A stretch of 64,000 nt of DNA, taken from the NCBI GenBank assembly GCA_958426775.1, contig CATZZP010000001.1, positions 149,878 through 213,877 on the forward strand, given 5' to 3'. A program made the position numbers and the translations under genes. Shown piece after piece: positions 34,523-42,881 of the stretch. The notes beneath the pieces were generated by a model. It did not search any database. It was not told the origin of the DNA and saw nothing but the letters and a program-made list of their open reading frames with translations. The stretch comes from an uncultured Bacillota bacterium (GTDB lineage: Bacteria; Bacillota; Clostridia; Lachnospirales; CAG-274). The first letter of the stretch is position 1; each line of letters begins with the position of its first letter.

Positions 34523-36739
34523 ATGTTAAAGAAAAAATTTGTTGCTCTTATAACAGCAGCAATAATGGTAATGACAAGCATGAGCTTAATTAACGCAGAG
34601 CCTGTATATGAATATGGTGATGTTAATATGAATGGCTCAATAACTTCAGATGATGCGGCTTTAGCTCTTGCCTATAGCCTTGACTCACAGCAGACCGTTC
34701 TTAATGAACAGCAGATAAAGCTGGCTGATGTAGACGGAGAAGCGGGAATTACTGCAAGCGATGCAGCCTGTATACTCCAGAAGGTGCTTGGTGAAATTAC
34801 TTTGCCTGTAGGGAAGGACGATGAAACTACAACAGTAGAAACAACAACAGCTGAAACTACAATTGAAAGCACAGAAACAACAACAGAAACAACAACGGTT
34901 GAAACAACAGAAATAACAACAGTTGAAACAACAACGGTTGAAACAACAGAAACTACTACGGAACAAACTACTGCGGAAGTTACATACGCTTATTATGATT
35001 TTGTTGCAGAGGACCTTACAAATGAACAAACAGGGTTAATAAACAACACTACAATAATCGGTGCGTACACTATTTTACCAAGCTATAAGGTGGGACAAAC
35101 TACAGCGGAAACAGACAGCAGAACCTATAATCAGCATTTACAGTTAAACGGTACGGGTAATAATTACGCAGCCTGCGTTTACTTTGATGCACCTTGCAGC
35201 GGTAGACTTTACATAGTAGCACGCTCATCTAATGCAACTCAGGAGAGAAGCTTAGTTCTTGCAAATGACAGTGGAACGGTTCAGACTATTTCAATGCCCA
35301 CAGCGGCAAATGCCCCTGTGGCAGAAACCGTTATGATACCTTCAAACGGAAGATATTATATCTATGGCGGTATGGGCAATATTAATATATATCGGCTTAC
35401 CTTTACAGGTACAGGTGAAATTGTATCAGAAACTACAACAGAAAGTACAACACGTACCACAACCAGTGAAACCACTACAGAGTCAACAACCTTCAGCGGA
35501 GATACCTCTGACGGTGTTGTTGTAGATAACTTTGATGATTTAAAAACAGAGCTTGCTAAGACAAATAACAAAATCTATATTAAGGGTACAATAGAATGCA
35601 GTGCAAATATTAAGCTCAGCACCTCAAATGCCAATGTAGAAATTTACGGCTTGCCTAATGCTGACGGTACAGCGGCAACCTTGGATTTTGCTAAGCTGAG
35701 GGATAGCCGAACCTCGGCAGGCTCAGGAGGAACGGGCTTTACAATAAGCGGCAGTCACTATACCTTTAAAAACGTGATTATTCAAAATGCAGGTGACTGC
35801 GGTGTAAGAATTACAGGTAACAATAATACCTTTGAATACTGTATTTTCAGATACAACAATAACTCAGGTGTATCTATAACTAAGGGCGGTGCTTATAATA
35901 CCTTCCGCTATGTGGACAGCTACCGTAACGGTGACTTAGTTCAGAAGAACGGTGCAGATGCAGACGGCTTCTCTGTAAAGCTTGCAGCAGGAACGGATAA
36001 TAAATTTTACAACTGTCGTGCGTGGGAAAACAGTGATGACGGCTGGGACAGCTATGACAGAGTAAGTGAAGGCGGATATATAGGCGATGTTTACTATATG
36101 GAATGTATAACATAGAATAACGGTAACCCATATGTGTTTACAGGTGAGTATGACTATAGTCATGGCTATGCTCTTGATAAAAATCTCCTTTATGTACAGG
36201 CTGTTTTAGAGGAATATCCTGATTTTGAGGAGCAGTATAACAATAAAACCGTTACTGATTGGCCTCAGGTTACTGTAAGGCTTTTAGGCACAAGCAATAC
36301 TTATGAAAATATCCACAGTACTAATTGGAGAGGTAATCCTAACGGCTTTAAGTTTGGTTCGGCAGAAACACCAAGCTCCTCTTACAGATATATAAGAAAC
36401 TGTATTGCCTTCGGTCATGAAAATACACCTAACCAGACCCCTGCAAAGGGCTTTGACCAGAATAACGGCTATGCACAGTATGATATTATTAATGCTTTAA
36501 GCTTTGATAACGGTCAGAATTACTGGATGGACAGAATGAGTGCAAACTCTATGACAGGTGTATTCTATAGCTTTAACAGCGGACAGGCGGACGCACCCGG
36601 CGACCTTACTCTTACAACCCCTACTGCAGAAAAGGAGGCGGAATTAAGGGCGGAGGTTGAGTCTAAAACACAGTACATTTTAGATATGGTATATAGCAAT
36701 AAAATCCCGGGTGAAGTAATTTATAACGTATTTGAGTAA
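34523..36739 (+). pseudogene. dockerin-bearing pectate lyase (PL9-like), interrupted by an in-frame TAG
   Basis: A secreted cellulosome-type enzyme of about 738 codons. Signal peptide (1-25); type I dockerin (about 30-95) with two calcium-binding repeats, DVNMNGSITSDDAALAL and DVDGEAGITASDAACIL; a Thr/Glu-rich linker (about 100-155); a beta-sandwich binding-like domain (about 155-295); a second Thr linker; then a right-handed beta-helix lyase (about 330-738) with FKNVIIQNAGDCGVRI, ADADGFSVKLAAG and NSDDGWDSYD, as in PL9. A TAG at 36113-36115 stops translation after residue 530; the frame continues with NNGNPYVFTGEYDYSHG and normal lyase sequence to 36739. Either a real nonsense mutation or a sequence error; TAG ends ordinary genes here, so reassignment is not supported. 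Confidence 0.85.
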
Positions 36740-36742
36740 TAC

Positions 36743-36777
36743 AAAAAGCCGAGTATCATTGGATGCTCGGCTTTTTT
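36743..36777 (+). terminator. terminator after the pectate lyase gene
   Basis: About 15 bp of pairing (AAAAGCCGAG with CTCGGCTTTT, continued by TATC/GATG) and a T-run at 36772-36777. Confidence 0.9.
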
Positions 36778-36859
36778 AGATTTGCAGCTGTGTTGCATTG
36801 CTTGTATACATTATTTGATAATTATAACTTAGAAATTCTAAAAATATGCTATAAAAATC

Positions 36860-36888
36860 TTGACATTTATAAATTTATCTGATAAAAT
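36860..36888 (+). promoter_or_regulatory. promoter of tRNA-Thr
   Basis: TTGACA (36860-36865), 17-bp spacer, TAAAAT (36883-36888), about 54 bases before the tRNA. The remaining part of 36778-36941 holds no gene. Confidence 0.7.
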
Positions 36889-36941
36889 GATATGCGTTGG
36901 TGATTGCAGATATGTTCACTGACAAAGGCATATTTAATTGT

Positions 36942-37014
36942 GCTGCTATAGCTCAGTAGGTAGAGCGCAGCATTGGTAGTGCTGAGGTCACCGGTTCAAA
37001 TCCGGTTAGCAGCT
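36942..37014 (+). tRNA. tRNA-Thr (anticodon GGT)
   Basis: Full cloverleaf: acceptor GCTGCTA/TAGCAGC, D stem GCTC/GAGC, anticodon stem CAGCA/TGCTG with loop TTGGTAG (anticodon GGT, reads ACC and ACT), T stem ACCGG/CCGGT with loop TTCAAAT. Discriminator T. The CCA end is not encoded. Confidence 0.96.
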
Positions 37015-37020
37015 TGAAAA

Positions 37021-37047
37021 AGCACCCTGTTAAACGGGTGTTTTTTT
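37021..37047 (+). terminator. terminator after tRNA-Thr
   Basis: Arms AGCACCC (37021-37027) and GGGTGTT (37036-37042) running into a T-run that ends at 37047. Confidence 0.8.
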
Positions 37048-37064
37048 ATTTCAGTGAGGTAATT

Positions 37065-37512
37065 ATGGTTATTAAGGAATACAGAGTTGAATATTTAAAG
37101 GAAATGACAGAGCTTTTTTTACAATACTGTCCATACTGTTAATGCGAGGGATTATACTAAAGCACAGCTTAATGTATGGGCAACGGGTGCTGTGGATTTG
37201 GAAAAGTGGCATAAAAGCTTTTCTGAACATTATACTGTACTTGCCTTTAAGAACAACCTTGTTGCAGGCTTTGGTGATATAGATAAAAGCGGTTATCTTG
37301 ACAGGCTTTATGTTCACAGGGACTATCAGTGGCAGGGCATAGGCGGTGCAATCTGTGACAGATTGGAGGAAAAAATAAAGGGTAAGATATATACTTATGC
37401 TTCAATTACAGCTAAGCCTTTTTTTGAGAAAAGAGGCTATATTACGGTAAAAGAAAATCAGGTTGAAAGACAGGGTGTTGTATTAATAAACTACCTTATG
37501 GAAAAACAGTAG
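37065..37512 (+). pseudogene. GNAT family N-acetyltransferase, frameshifted
   Basis: The gene starts at ATG 37065 after GTGAGG and reads MVIKEYRVEYLKEMTELF, then hits a run of seven T (37114-37120). With six T the frame would continue as YNTVHTVNARDYTKAQL into the downstream frame, which carries VHRDYQWQGIGGAICDRLEEK, the acetyl-CoA loop (Q-x-x-G-I-G). So one extra base splits an otherwise whole acetyltransferase of about 149 residues. The downstream part alone (from ATG 37192) lacks the first strand. Homopolymer sequence error, phase variation or decay are all possible. Confidence 0.85.
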
Positions 37513-37525
37513 TCACCTCTAAGTG

Positions 37526-37555
37526 GGATTATCATATTATAAAATAAGATAATCC
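37526..37555 (+). promoter_or_regulatory. inverted repeat in the feoA leader
   Basis: Arms GGATTATC (37526-37533) and GATAATCC (37548-37555), extended by AAG/CTT with one mismatch, around an AT-only centre. It ends just before the feoA ribosome binding site (GGAGGTG at 37561). It may be an iron-regulator operator or a leader hairpin; no T-run follows. Confidence 0.4.
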
Positions 37556-37574
37556 GGCTTGGAGGTGCTTTTTT

Positions 37575-37814
37575 ATGGTTGACAGAATTCCCTTATCATG
37601 TATACCCATAGGCACAAGAGGAGAGATTATAGAGGTTAAAAATATTAAAAATCGTGAAAGATTAATGGAGCTTGGCTTTACTGAAAATACAGAGATAATT
37701 CCTCTCCATAAGAGTATAGGAGGGGACCCCGGAGCGTATTTTGTGCGTGGGGCTGTTATGGCATTAAGAAATGAAGATGCAGATAATATTATTTGCATTA
37801 AGGAGGAGTCTTAA
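37575..37814 (+). CDS. feoA: ferrous iron transport protein FeoA
   Basis: 79-residue SH3-like protein, the normal FeoA size. IPIGTRGEIIEVKN, ERLMELGFTENTEI and the final GAVMALRNEDADNIICI are typical. FeoA binds FeoB in the cytoplasm and is needed for ferrous iron uptake. Its stop overlaps the FeoB start as TAATG, so the two are translated together. Confidence 0.93.
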   Translation: MVDRIPLSCIPIGTRGEIIEVKNIKNRERLMELGFTENTEIIPLHKSIGGDPGAYFVRGAVMALRNEDADNIICIKEES

Positions 37815-39589
37815 TGGGTGAAACGGTTTGTCTTGTGGGCAATCCTAATACGGGCAAAAGCACTATTTTTAATCTGCTTACAGGTATGCGACAGCATACA
37901 GGCAATTGGTCGGGCAAAACAGTAGGTACGGCAAGAGGTACCTTCTTATACAAGGATAAAGCCTTTGATATAATTGATTTACCGGGTATATATTCCCTTA
38001 ACCCTATATCAGAGGATGAAAGCTGTGCTGTTGATTTTTTGAAAAGCAACAGGGCGGACACGGTTGTAATTGTTCTTGATGCAACCTGTCTTGAAAGAAA
38101 TTTAATACTTGCCTTACAGGTTATTGCAACGGTTAATAAGGCTATAGTTTGTGTTAATCTTTTAGATGAGGCAAGGCGAAAGAATATAGCTGTTAATTTA
38201 AAAAAGCTGGAATATGAGCTGGGAGTACAGGTGATAGGTACAAGTGCAGGCAGCGGAGAGGGTGTAGATAAGCTAAAGGAAGCTGTATATACAGGTGGCA
38301 CACCTTGTTTCGGAAACACTTTAAAAGCTCCTGAAATGCAACAAAGAGCAAATCAAATTTACAATTTAACGGTAGACTATGGCTGTGATATACAAAACTC
38401 TGTTGACAGAAAAATTGACCGCCTTGTAATGAGCAAGCTTTGGGGTATACCTATTATGCTTGCCTTGCTTGGCTTAATTTTTTATATTACGGTTGTGGGT
38501 GCAAATATTCCTTCCGCATTTTTAAGCAGATGCTTTAATGAAGCAGAACTGTGGCTGTGGAGGGTATCGGAAGGTATGCCTTTATTCTGGAGAGGTCTTA
38601 TTATTAAGGGTATGTTTAAAACCCTTGGCTGGGTTGTGTCGGTTATGTTACCTCCGATGGCTGTTTTTTTTCCTTTGTTTACTCTTTTAGAGGATATAGG
38701 TTATTTGCCCAGAATAGCCTTTGTAATGGATAGGTTTTTTAAAAGGGCAGGGGCTCAGGGGAAAATGGTGCTTACTATATGTATGGGCTTTGGCTGTAAT
38801 GCAGTTGGAGTTACTTCGGCAAGGATTATAGAGTCCCCCAGGGAAAGGCTTATAGCAATACTTACAAACAGCTTTATCCCTTGTAACGGACGATTTCCCT
38901 CAATTATTCTGCTCTCTGCAATATTTACCGGTGCAGGAGTTGCCTCGGGCTTTAAGGCTACGGCAATAGTCCTTTTGTGTATTGTTTTCAGTGTAGCTCT
39001 AAGTCTTTTATTGTCCTTAATTCTATCTAAAACCATTTTAAAGGGTGTACCCTCCTCCTTTGTGCTGGAGCTGCCACCCTATAGAAAGCCCAAGGTTTTA
39101 AGCATACTTTACAGAAGCCTTACTGACAGAACAATGTTTGTACTGGGCAGAGCTGTAGCAGTAGCTGCACCGGCAGGGGCAATTATCTGGCTTATGCAGA
39201 ATATAGCTATAGAAGGAAACAGTCTTATTTTTTATATTTCGGGCTTATTGGATGGAGTGGGACATTTTATGGGGCTGGACGGCGAAATTCTTACAGCCTT
39301 TATACTTGGCTTGCCTGCCAATGAAATTGTACTGCCTCTTATAATTATGTGCTATTCGGGAGGCGGAGAGCTTGCGGAAATAAGCAGTATAAGTCAGCTT
39401 ACAGCCTATGGCTGGGATATAAAAACTACAATTTGCACCCTTGTGTTTATGCTGTGTCATTTTCCCTGCAGTACTACCCTACTTACAATTAAAAAGGAAA
39501 CAGGCAGTTTAAAATGGACAGCTTTGGCGTTTTTAATTCCTCTTGTAACAGGTATATTATTGTGTGGTATGATTAATCTAGTATTATAA
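37814..39589 (+). CDS. feoB: ferrous iron transport protein FeoB
   Basis: Membrane Fe(II) transporter with an N-terminal GTPase. 591 residues, at the short end because the linker and C-terminal extension are reduced. G motifs: GNPNTGKST (9-17), DLPGIYSLNP (about 55-64) and the NLLDEA region (NxxD). The permease has two Gate domains with the conserved Cys motifs MGFGCNAVG and IPCNGR. A ferrous transporter fits an anaerobic lifestyle. Confidence 0.96.
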   Translation: MGETVCLVGNPNTGKSTIFNLLTGMRQHTGNWSGKTVGTARGTFLYKDKAFDIIDLPGIYSLNPISEDESCAVDFLKSNRADTVVIVLDATCLERNLILALQVIATVNKAIVCVNLLDEARRKNIAVNLKKLEYELGVQVIGTSAGSGEGVDKLKEAVYTGGTPCFGNTLKAPEMQQRANQIYNLTVDYGCDIQNSVDRKIDRLVMSKLWGIPIMLALLGLIFYITVVGANIPSAFLSRCFNEAELWLWRVSEGMPLFWRGLIIKGMFKTLGWVVSVMLPPMAVFFPLFTLLEDIGYLPRIAFVMDRFFKRAGAQGKMVLTICMGFGCNAVGVTSARIIESPRERLIAILTNSFIPCNGRFPSIILLSAIFTGAGVASGFKATAIVLLCIVFSVALSLLLSLILSKTILKGVPSSFVLELPPYRKPKVLSILYRSLTDRTMFVLGRAVAVAAPAGAIIWLMQNIAIEGNSLIFYISGLLDGVGHFMGLDGEILTAFILGLPANEIVLPLIIMCYSGGGELAEISSISQLTAYGWDIKTTICTLVFMLCHFPCSTTLLTIKKETGSLKWTALAFLIPLVTGILLCGMINLVL

Positions 39590-39631
39590 ATTATCTATAT
39601 TAAACAGATTTATTATATAAATTTATCCTCC

Positions 39632-39660
39632 TTGACTAAGGGTTAAGCAAAAATTATAAT
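39632..39660 (+). promoter_or_regulatory. promoter of the alpha/beta hydrolase gene
   Basis: TTGACT (39632-39637), 17-bp spacer, TATAAT (39655-39660). Confidence 0.65.
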
Positions 39661-39712
39661 AATCTGTTGTATGTGTATGATAAAAAGGCATATTAAGTAA
39701 TACGGAGGGTTT

Positions 39713-40657
39713 ATGAAAAAACTTATGAGGATTATTGTTTTTTTCGTTTTTGTAATTATTGTTTTTGTTATTTGGGTAATTAAACGGCCTGTAGTATCAA
39801 AGGACTATTACAAAAAGACTGAAACGGCAGGAGAGCTTGAGGCAAAATATACTGCCATGGGATCTTATGATGTTTCATATATAAAGGCGAAAAGTGCTGA
39901 TTACAAAAATTTTACTGTCTGGTATCCTACGGAAACGGAAAGCTCTCAGGATAAGTATCCCCTTGTAGTTATGGTAAACGGAACAGGTGTTCCCGCTGAT
40001 AAATATACTGCTGTTTTTAAGCATCTTGCCTCATGGGGCTTTATCGTTGCAGGCAATCAAGATGAAAATTCAAGAACAGGCAAATCCTCCTCTGAAAGTC
40101 TTGAATATATGTTATCTCAGAATGAAAACAAAGAAAGCATTTTTTACAACAGGGTTGATGTTGATAATATTGGTATTGCAGGTCATTCTCAAGGTGGTGT
40201 AGGTGCAGTTAATGCAGTTACAGGCTATAAAAACGGTAGTAGGTATAAGGCAATGTGGGTTGCAAGCACAACCTCCTCCTTTTGGGGGCAGGAGTTAGCA
40301 CTTGGTAAAGAATGGCAGTATGATATGTCAAAGGTAAGCATTCCTTGCTTTATGGTGGCAGGAACAGGACCGATAGATGCAGGAACAGCAAATAGCATAA
40401 ACGAAACAGAGGGTCAGGGAATATGCCCTCTTTGGTCAATGAGGGAAAATTTTGATGCTGTAAATAACAATTCGGAAAAGCTTATGGCTCGTCGCAAGAA
40501 CACTGACCATGGGCAGATGCTCTATTCTGCTGACGGATATATGACAGCGTGGTTTTGCTGTTTTCTTAAAAATGATACTGAGGCAGAAAAGGCTTTTTTC
40601 GGAGAAAATGCCGAAATTTTTAATAATAGTATATGGCAGGATGTTGATTTAAAATAG
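39713..40657 (+). CDS. membrane-anchored alpha/beta hydrolase
   Basis: 314 residues. One N-terminal membrane segment (about 5-25), so the body faces outside. The nucleophile elbow GIAGHSQGGVGA has the catalytic Ser; an acid and a His probably lie in AGTGPIDAG and NTDHGQML. The pattern PLVVMVNGTG...HLASWGFIVAG is like chlorophyllase/dienelactone-type lipases and polyester hydrolases. Substrate is not predictable. Its gene stands alone with its own promoter and terminator. The stop is TAG. Confidence 0.8.
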   Translation: MKKLMRIIVFFVFVIIVFVIWVIKRPVVSKDYYKKTETAGELEAKYTAMGSYDVSYIKAKSADYKNFTVWYPTETESSQDKYPLVVMVNGTGVPADKYTAVFKHLASWGFIVAGNQDENSRTGKSSSESLEYMLSQNENKESIFYNRVDVDNIGIAGHSQGGVGAVNAVTGYKNGSRYKAMWVASTTSSFWGQELALGKEWQYDMSKVSIPCFMVAGTGPIDAGTANSINETEGQGICPLWSMRENFDAVNNNSEKLMARRKNTDHGQMLYSADGYMTAWFCCFLKNDTEAEKAFFGENAEIFNNSIWQDVDLK

Positions 40658-40694
40658 GTTGGTTATGCAATAAACCTTATATAGTTATACAGAA

Positions 40695-40727
40695 AAAGGG
40701 CGGTGCCTTTATAAGCATCACCCTTTT
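40695..40727. terminator. bidirectional terminator hydrolase / GH43
   Basis: Arms AAAGGGCGGTGC (40695-40706) and GCATCACCCTTT (40715-40726), one mismatch, one G-U pair, between convergent genes. Confidence 0.75.
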
Positions 40728-40750
40728 GTATATGAAAAACAGTAAGTATT

Positions 40751-42292
40751 TTAGCTGTTTTTATAATCAAAATAGTCAAAATCGGCAGGGATACGGCTGT
40801 TACTGCCTCCGCCGTTGGCATATATGCCTACAAGAGTACCCGTATGCCTCTTAGGGTCATCTGGGACGCCCTCATCACAAAGAAAAATACAGTTTTCTAT
40901 AGTATAGGCAAGAGTCATATTATCCTTGTCTGTGCCGTAGTAAAAGCTACGATTTAATTTATCTACAACTACCCTAAGATATATCCTACCTTCGGGGATA
41001 TTCTTTATTTGGGTAATTATTTCTTCGCCATGATTACGATTTACGGCAAGCTCTAAGCAACGTACATTATCCCTTACACAAAGGCTAAATCTTATATAGG
41101 TGGTAGTGGAGTAGTAGCAGGTAAGTCCTGCCTGCTCCCTATCTGCAGGTTTAAATTCGATGGCGGTTTCTGCTGTATAGCTTAGCTCCTCCTCACGTCT
41201 TACAAGGGTGTTTTTAGCCTCTATTTCAAAAAGCTCATGAGGAGAGGTATATATTCTTGCAAAGCCTTCTCTTTCGGTTAAGGAAAAATTGTTATAGTCG
41301 GGATTTCTTACAAACTCCCAGTTTACATTTAGTGTAGAGCTGTTAAAATCATCATAGGTAAAGCTGTCGTAGGTTTCTGTGGGTAAATCGGGAGAGTCTT
41401 GTTCAAGGCTTGGACCTTTACCGTTATTAACCGTAAACCAACCGTCCTCTGTCCATTGAACCGGGTCAAGGGCAGTTTCTCTGCCTACTGTGGTATAATT
41501 GCCGCTGTTTGGTCTGCCGCAAAGGTAGGTTATCCACCAATCGCCATTTTGGGTTTGTACGAGCTTACCGTGTCCGCAACGCTGTATAGGTGCTGTTGGG
41601 TCAAGCTGTCGCATTACAGGGTTATAGGGTGAAGGCTCGTACTTACCGTAAAGGCTTTTCGACCTTGCTACATTTATGCCGTGACCGTAGCCTGTACCGC
41701 CCTCTGCAACAATAGCATAGTACCAGCCGTCTTTTTTTAGTATATGAGGTCCTTCGGGACAACGCTCGCCTGTGCCTGACCATACCTGTACAGGCTCGCC
41801 GATAACCTGTGTACAGTCGTCACTTAAAGGCACAACAGTTATACCGGGTGCAATTATCATATAATGTTTACCGTCATCATCTGCAAAGTGAGATGGGTCT
41901 ATATCGTCAACAGGCAGTACTACAGGCTTTGAATAAGGCCCCTCAGGTCTGTCGGCACTCATCATAAGCTGACAACGCATAGGTCCCTCTTTCTTGTCGT
42001 TTCTGTTAAAGCGTAGGGTTGCAAAAATATAGAACTTTCCGTTGCTGTAGGAAATATCGGGAGCCCAGATACCTCTTGAGTCCATAGCTTCAGATAAGTC
42101 AAGCCAATTGCTGTCGGTTATTGCATGACCAACTACTTGCCAATTAACTAAATCCTTTGAGTGAGAGATAGGTATTGCAGGAAAATACTGAAAGCTGGAG
42201 TTTACCATATAGTAATCCTCCCCAACTCTGATTACGGAGGGGTCGGGGAAAAAGCCTCGTTTTACGGGGTTGTTATATTTCATAAAATTCAC
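40751..42292 (-). CDS. glycoside hydrolase family 43 (beta-xylosidase / arabinofuranosidase)
   Basis: 513 residues, no signal peptide, so intracellular. The five-bladed propeller starts with NPVKRGFFPDPSVIRVGEDYY, where the Asp of FPDPS is the general base; DDIDPSHFAD holds the pKa-modulating Asp and GERCPEGPHILKK the general acid Glu. The C-terminal part (about 315-510) is the beta-xylosidase concanavalin-like domain. It probably removes xylose or arabinose from imported oligosaccharides. It lies downstream of the pyruvate formate-lyase operon but is separated by a terminator. Confidence 0.93.
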   Translation of the reverse strand: MNFMKYNNPVKRGFFPDPSVIRVGEDYYMVNSSFQYFPAIPISHSKDLVNWQVVGHAITDSNWLDLSEAMDSRGIWAPDISYSNGKFYIFATLRFNRNDKKEGPMRCQLMMSADRPEGPYSKPVVLPVDDIDPSHFADDDGKHYMIIAPGITVVPLSDDCTQVIGEPVQVWSGTGERCPEGPHILKKDGWYYAIVAEGGTGYGHGINVARSKSLYGKYEPSPYNPVMRQLDPTAPIQRCGHGKLVQTQNGDWWITYLCGRPNSGNYTTVGRETALDPVQWTEDGWFTVNNGKGPSLEQDSPDLPTETYDSFTYDDFNSSTLNVNWEFVRNPDYNNFSLTEREGFARIYTSPHELFEIEAKNTLVRREEELSYTAETAIEFKPADREQAGLTCYYSTTTYIRFSLCVRDNVRCLELAVNRNHGEEIITQIKNIPEGRIYLRVVVDKLNRSFYYGTDKDNMTLAYTIENCIFLCDEGVPDDPKRHTGTLVGIYANGGGSNSRIPADFDYFDYKNS

Positions 42293-42351
42293 CTCAATTT
42301 GAGTTTAGCATAAGTATAGCCATAAGGCAATAAGGCACAAAAGCACAAAAA

Positions 42352-42382
42352 AAGCACCCCTGCACATAAGGGCAGGGGTGTA
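42352..42382 (-). terminator. terminator of the pyruvate formate-lyase operon
   Basis: Arms CACCCCTGC (42355-42363) and GCAGGGGTG (42372-42380); on the minus strand the hairpin is followed by a run of seven T (42346-42353 as A). It is just after the stop of the glycyl-radical gene. Confidence 0.88.
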
Positions 42383-42386
42383 AATA

Positions 42387-42626
42387 TTAAAGAGATTGGT
42401 GGAAAGTACGAGAAATTACCTCGTCCTGCTGCTCCTTAGTAAGCTTAATAAAGTTTACTGCATAGCCTGATACACGTACTGTAAGCTGAGGATACTTTTC
42501 AGGGTGCTTCTGAGCATCTAAAAGAGTTTCTCTGTTAAATACGTTTACATTAAGGTGATGACCACCCTTTTCAGCATAGCCGTCAAGAAGTGATACAAGG
42601 TTATCAATTTGTTGTTCATTACTCAT
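42387..42626 (-). CDS. separate glycyl-radical domain of pyruvate formate-lyase (GrcA/YfiD-like)
   Basis: 79 residues. LVSLLDGYAEKGGHHLNVNV, then PQLTVRVSGYAVNF with Gly54 as the radical glycine, and the ending EVISRTFHQSL, all as in the last 80 residues of whole pyruvate formate-lyases. E. coli GrcA is a spare copy of this domain beside a whole enzyme. Here the main enzyme in the same operon lacks the domain, so this protein should be an obligate subunit. Start ATG 42626 has its own AGGAGG; an upstream frame extension overlaps the preceding gene and is not used. Confidence 0.9.
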   Translation of the reverse strand: MSNEQQIDNLVSLLDGYAEKGGHHLNVNVFNRETLLDAQKHPEKYPQLTVRVSGYAVNFIKLTKEQQDEVISRTFHQSL

Positions 42627-42642
42627 AATAAAACCTCCTAAA

Positions 42643-42861
42643 TCAGTTGTCACTTATATCCGCATCCAGACCCTCAAAGAGAGTAGGTACGGAGCAAGCC
42701 ATATCGCCTTTGGCACATTCAAGGGAGTTTGTAACCTTTACGGTTTTTTCAAGAGAGATATTGCCTTCATTATTAACTGTTACATTAATATGACCGCCAC
42801 CCTCTGACATAAAGCTGTCTATCATATTTACAATATCATCAGCCTGTTTGTCCTTATCCAT
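42643..42861 (-). CDS. 72-residue companion protein, related to the start of the glycyl-radical domain
   Basis: Small protein between the two pyruvate formate-lyase parts, with its own AGGAGG. Residues 8-31 (DDIVNMIDSFMSEGGGHINV) align without gaps to residues 8-31 of the neighbouring glycyl-radical protein, with ten identities in 24 (D8, V11, D15, G21, G22, H24, N26, V27, V29, N31). The second half differs: there is no RVSGYAV loop and so no radical glycine, but two cysteines (Cys49, Cys56) and an acidic end. Not a family I know. A scaffold, protector or regulator of the enzyme is possible, but that is inference. Confidence 0.75.
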   Translation of the reverse strand: MDKDKQADDIVNMIDSFMSEGGGHINVTVNNEGNISLEKTVKVTNSLECAKGDMACSVPTLFEGLDADISDN

Positions 42862-42881
42862 AAAATGTACCTCCTAAAAAA

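Noticed and set aside
34685..35029. Minus-strand open frame opposite the Thr-rich linker of the lyase gene
   Set aside because: A Cys-rich shadow of the repeated ACA/GAA codons; no ribosome binding site or homology.
36113..36115. TAG as a recoded sense codon (for example pyrrolysine)
   Set aside because: TAG ends several intact genes in this window, there is only one such case, and no recoding structure or pyl gene is seen.
42387..42653. Longer start for the glycyl-radical protein (88 residues)
   Set aside because: The extra residues overlap the previous gene; ATG 42626 has AGGAGG at proper distance and begins the conserved sequence.
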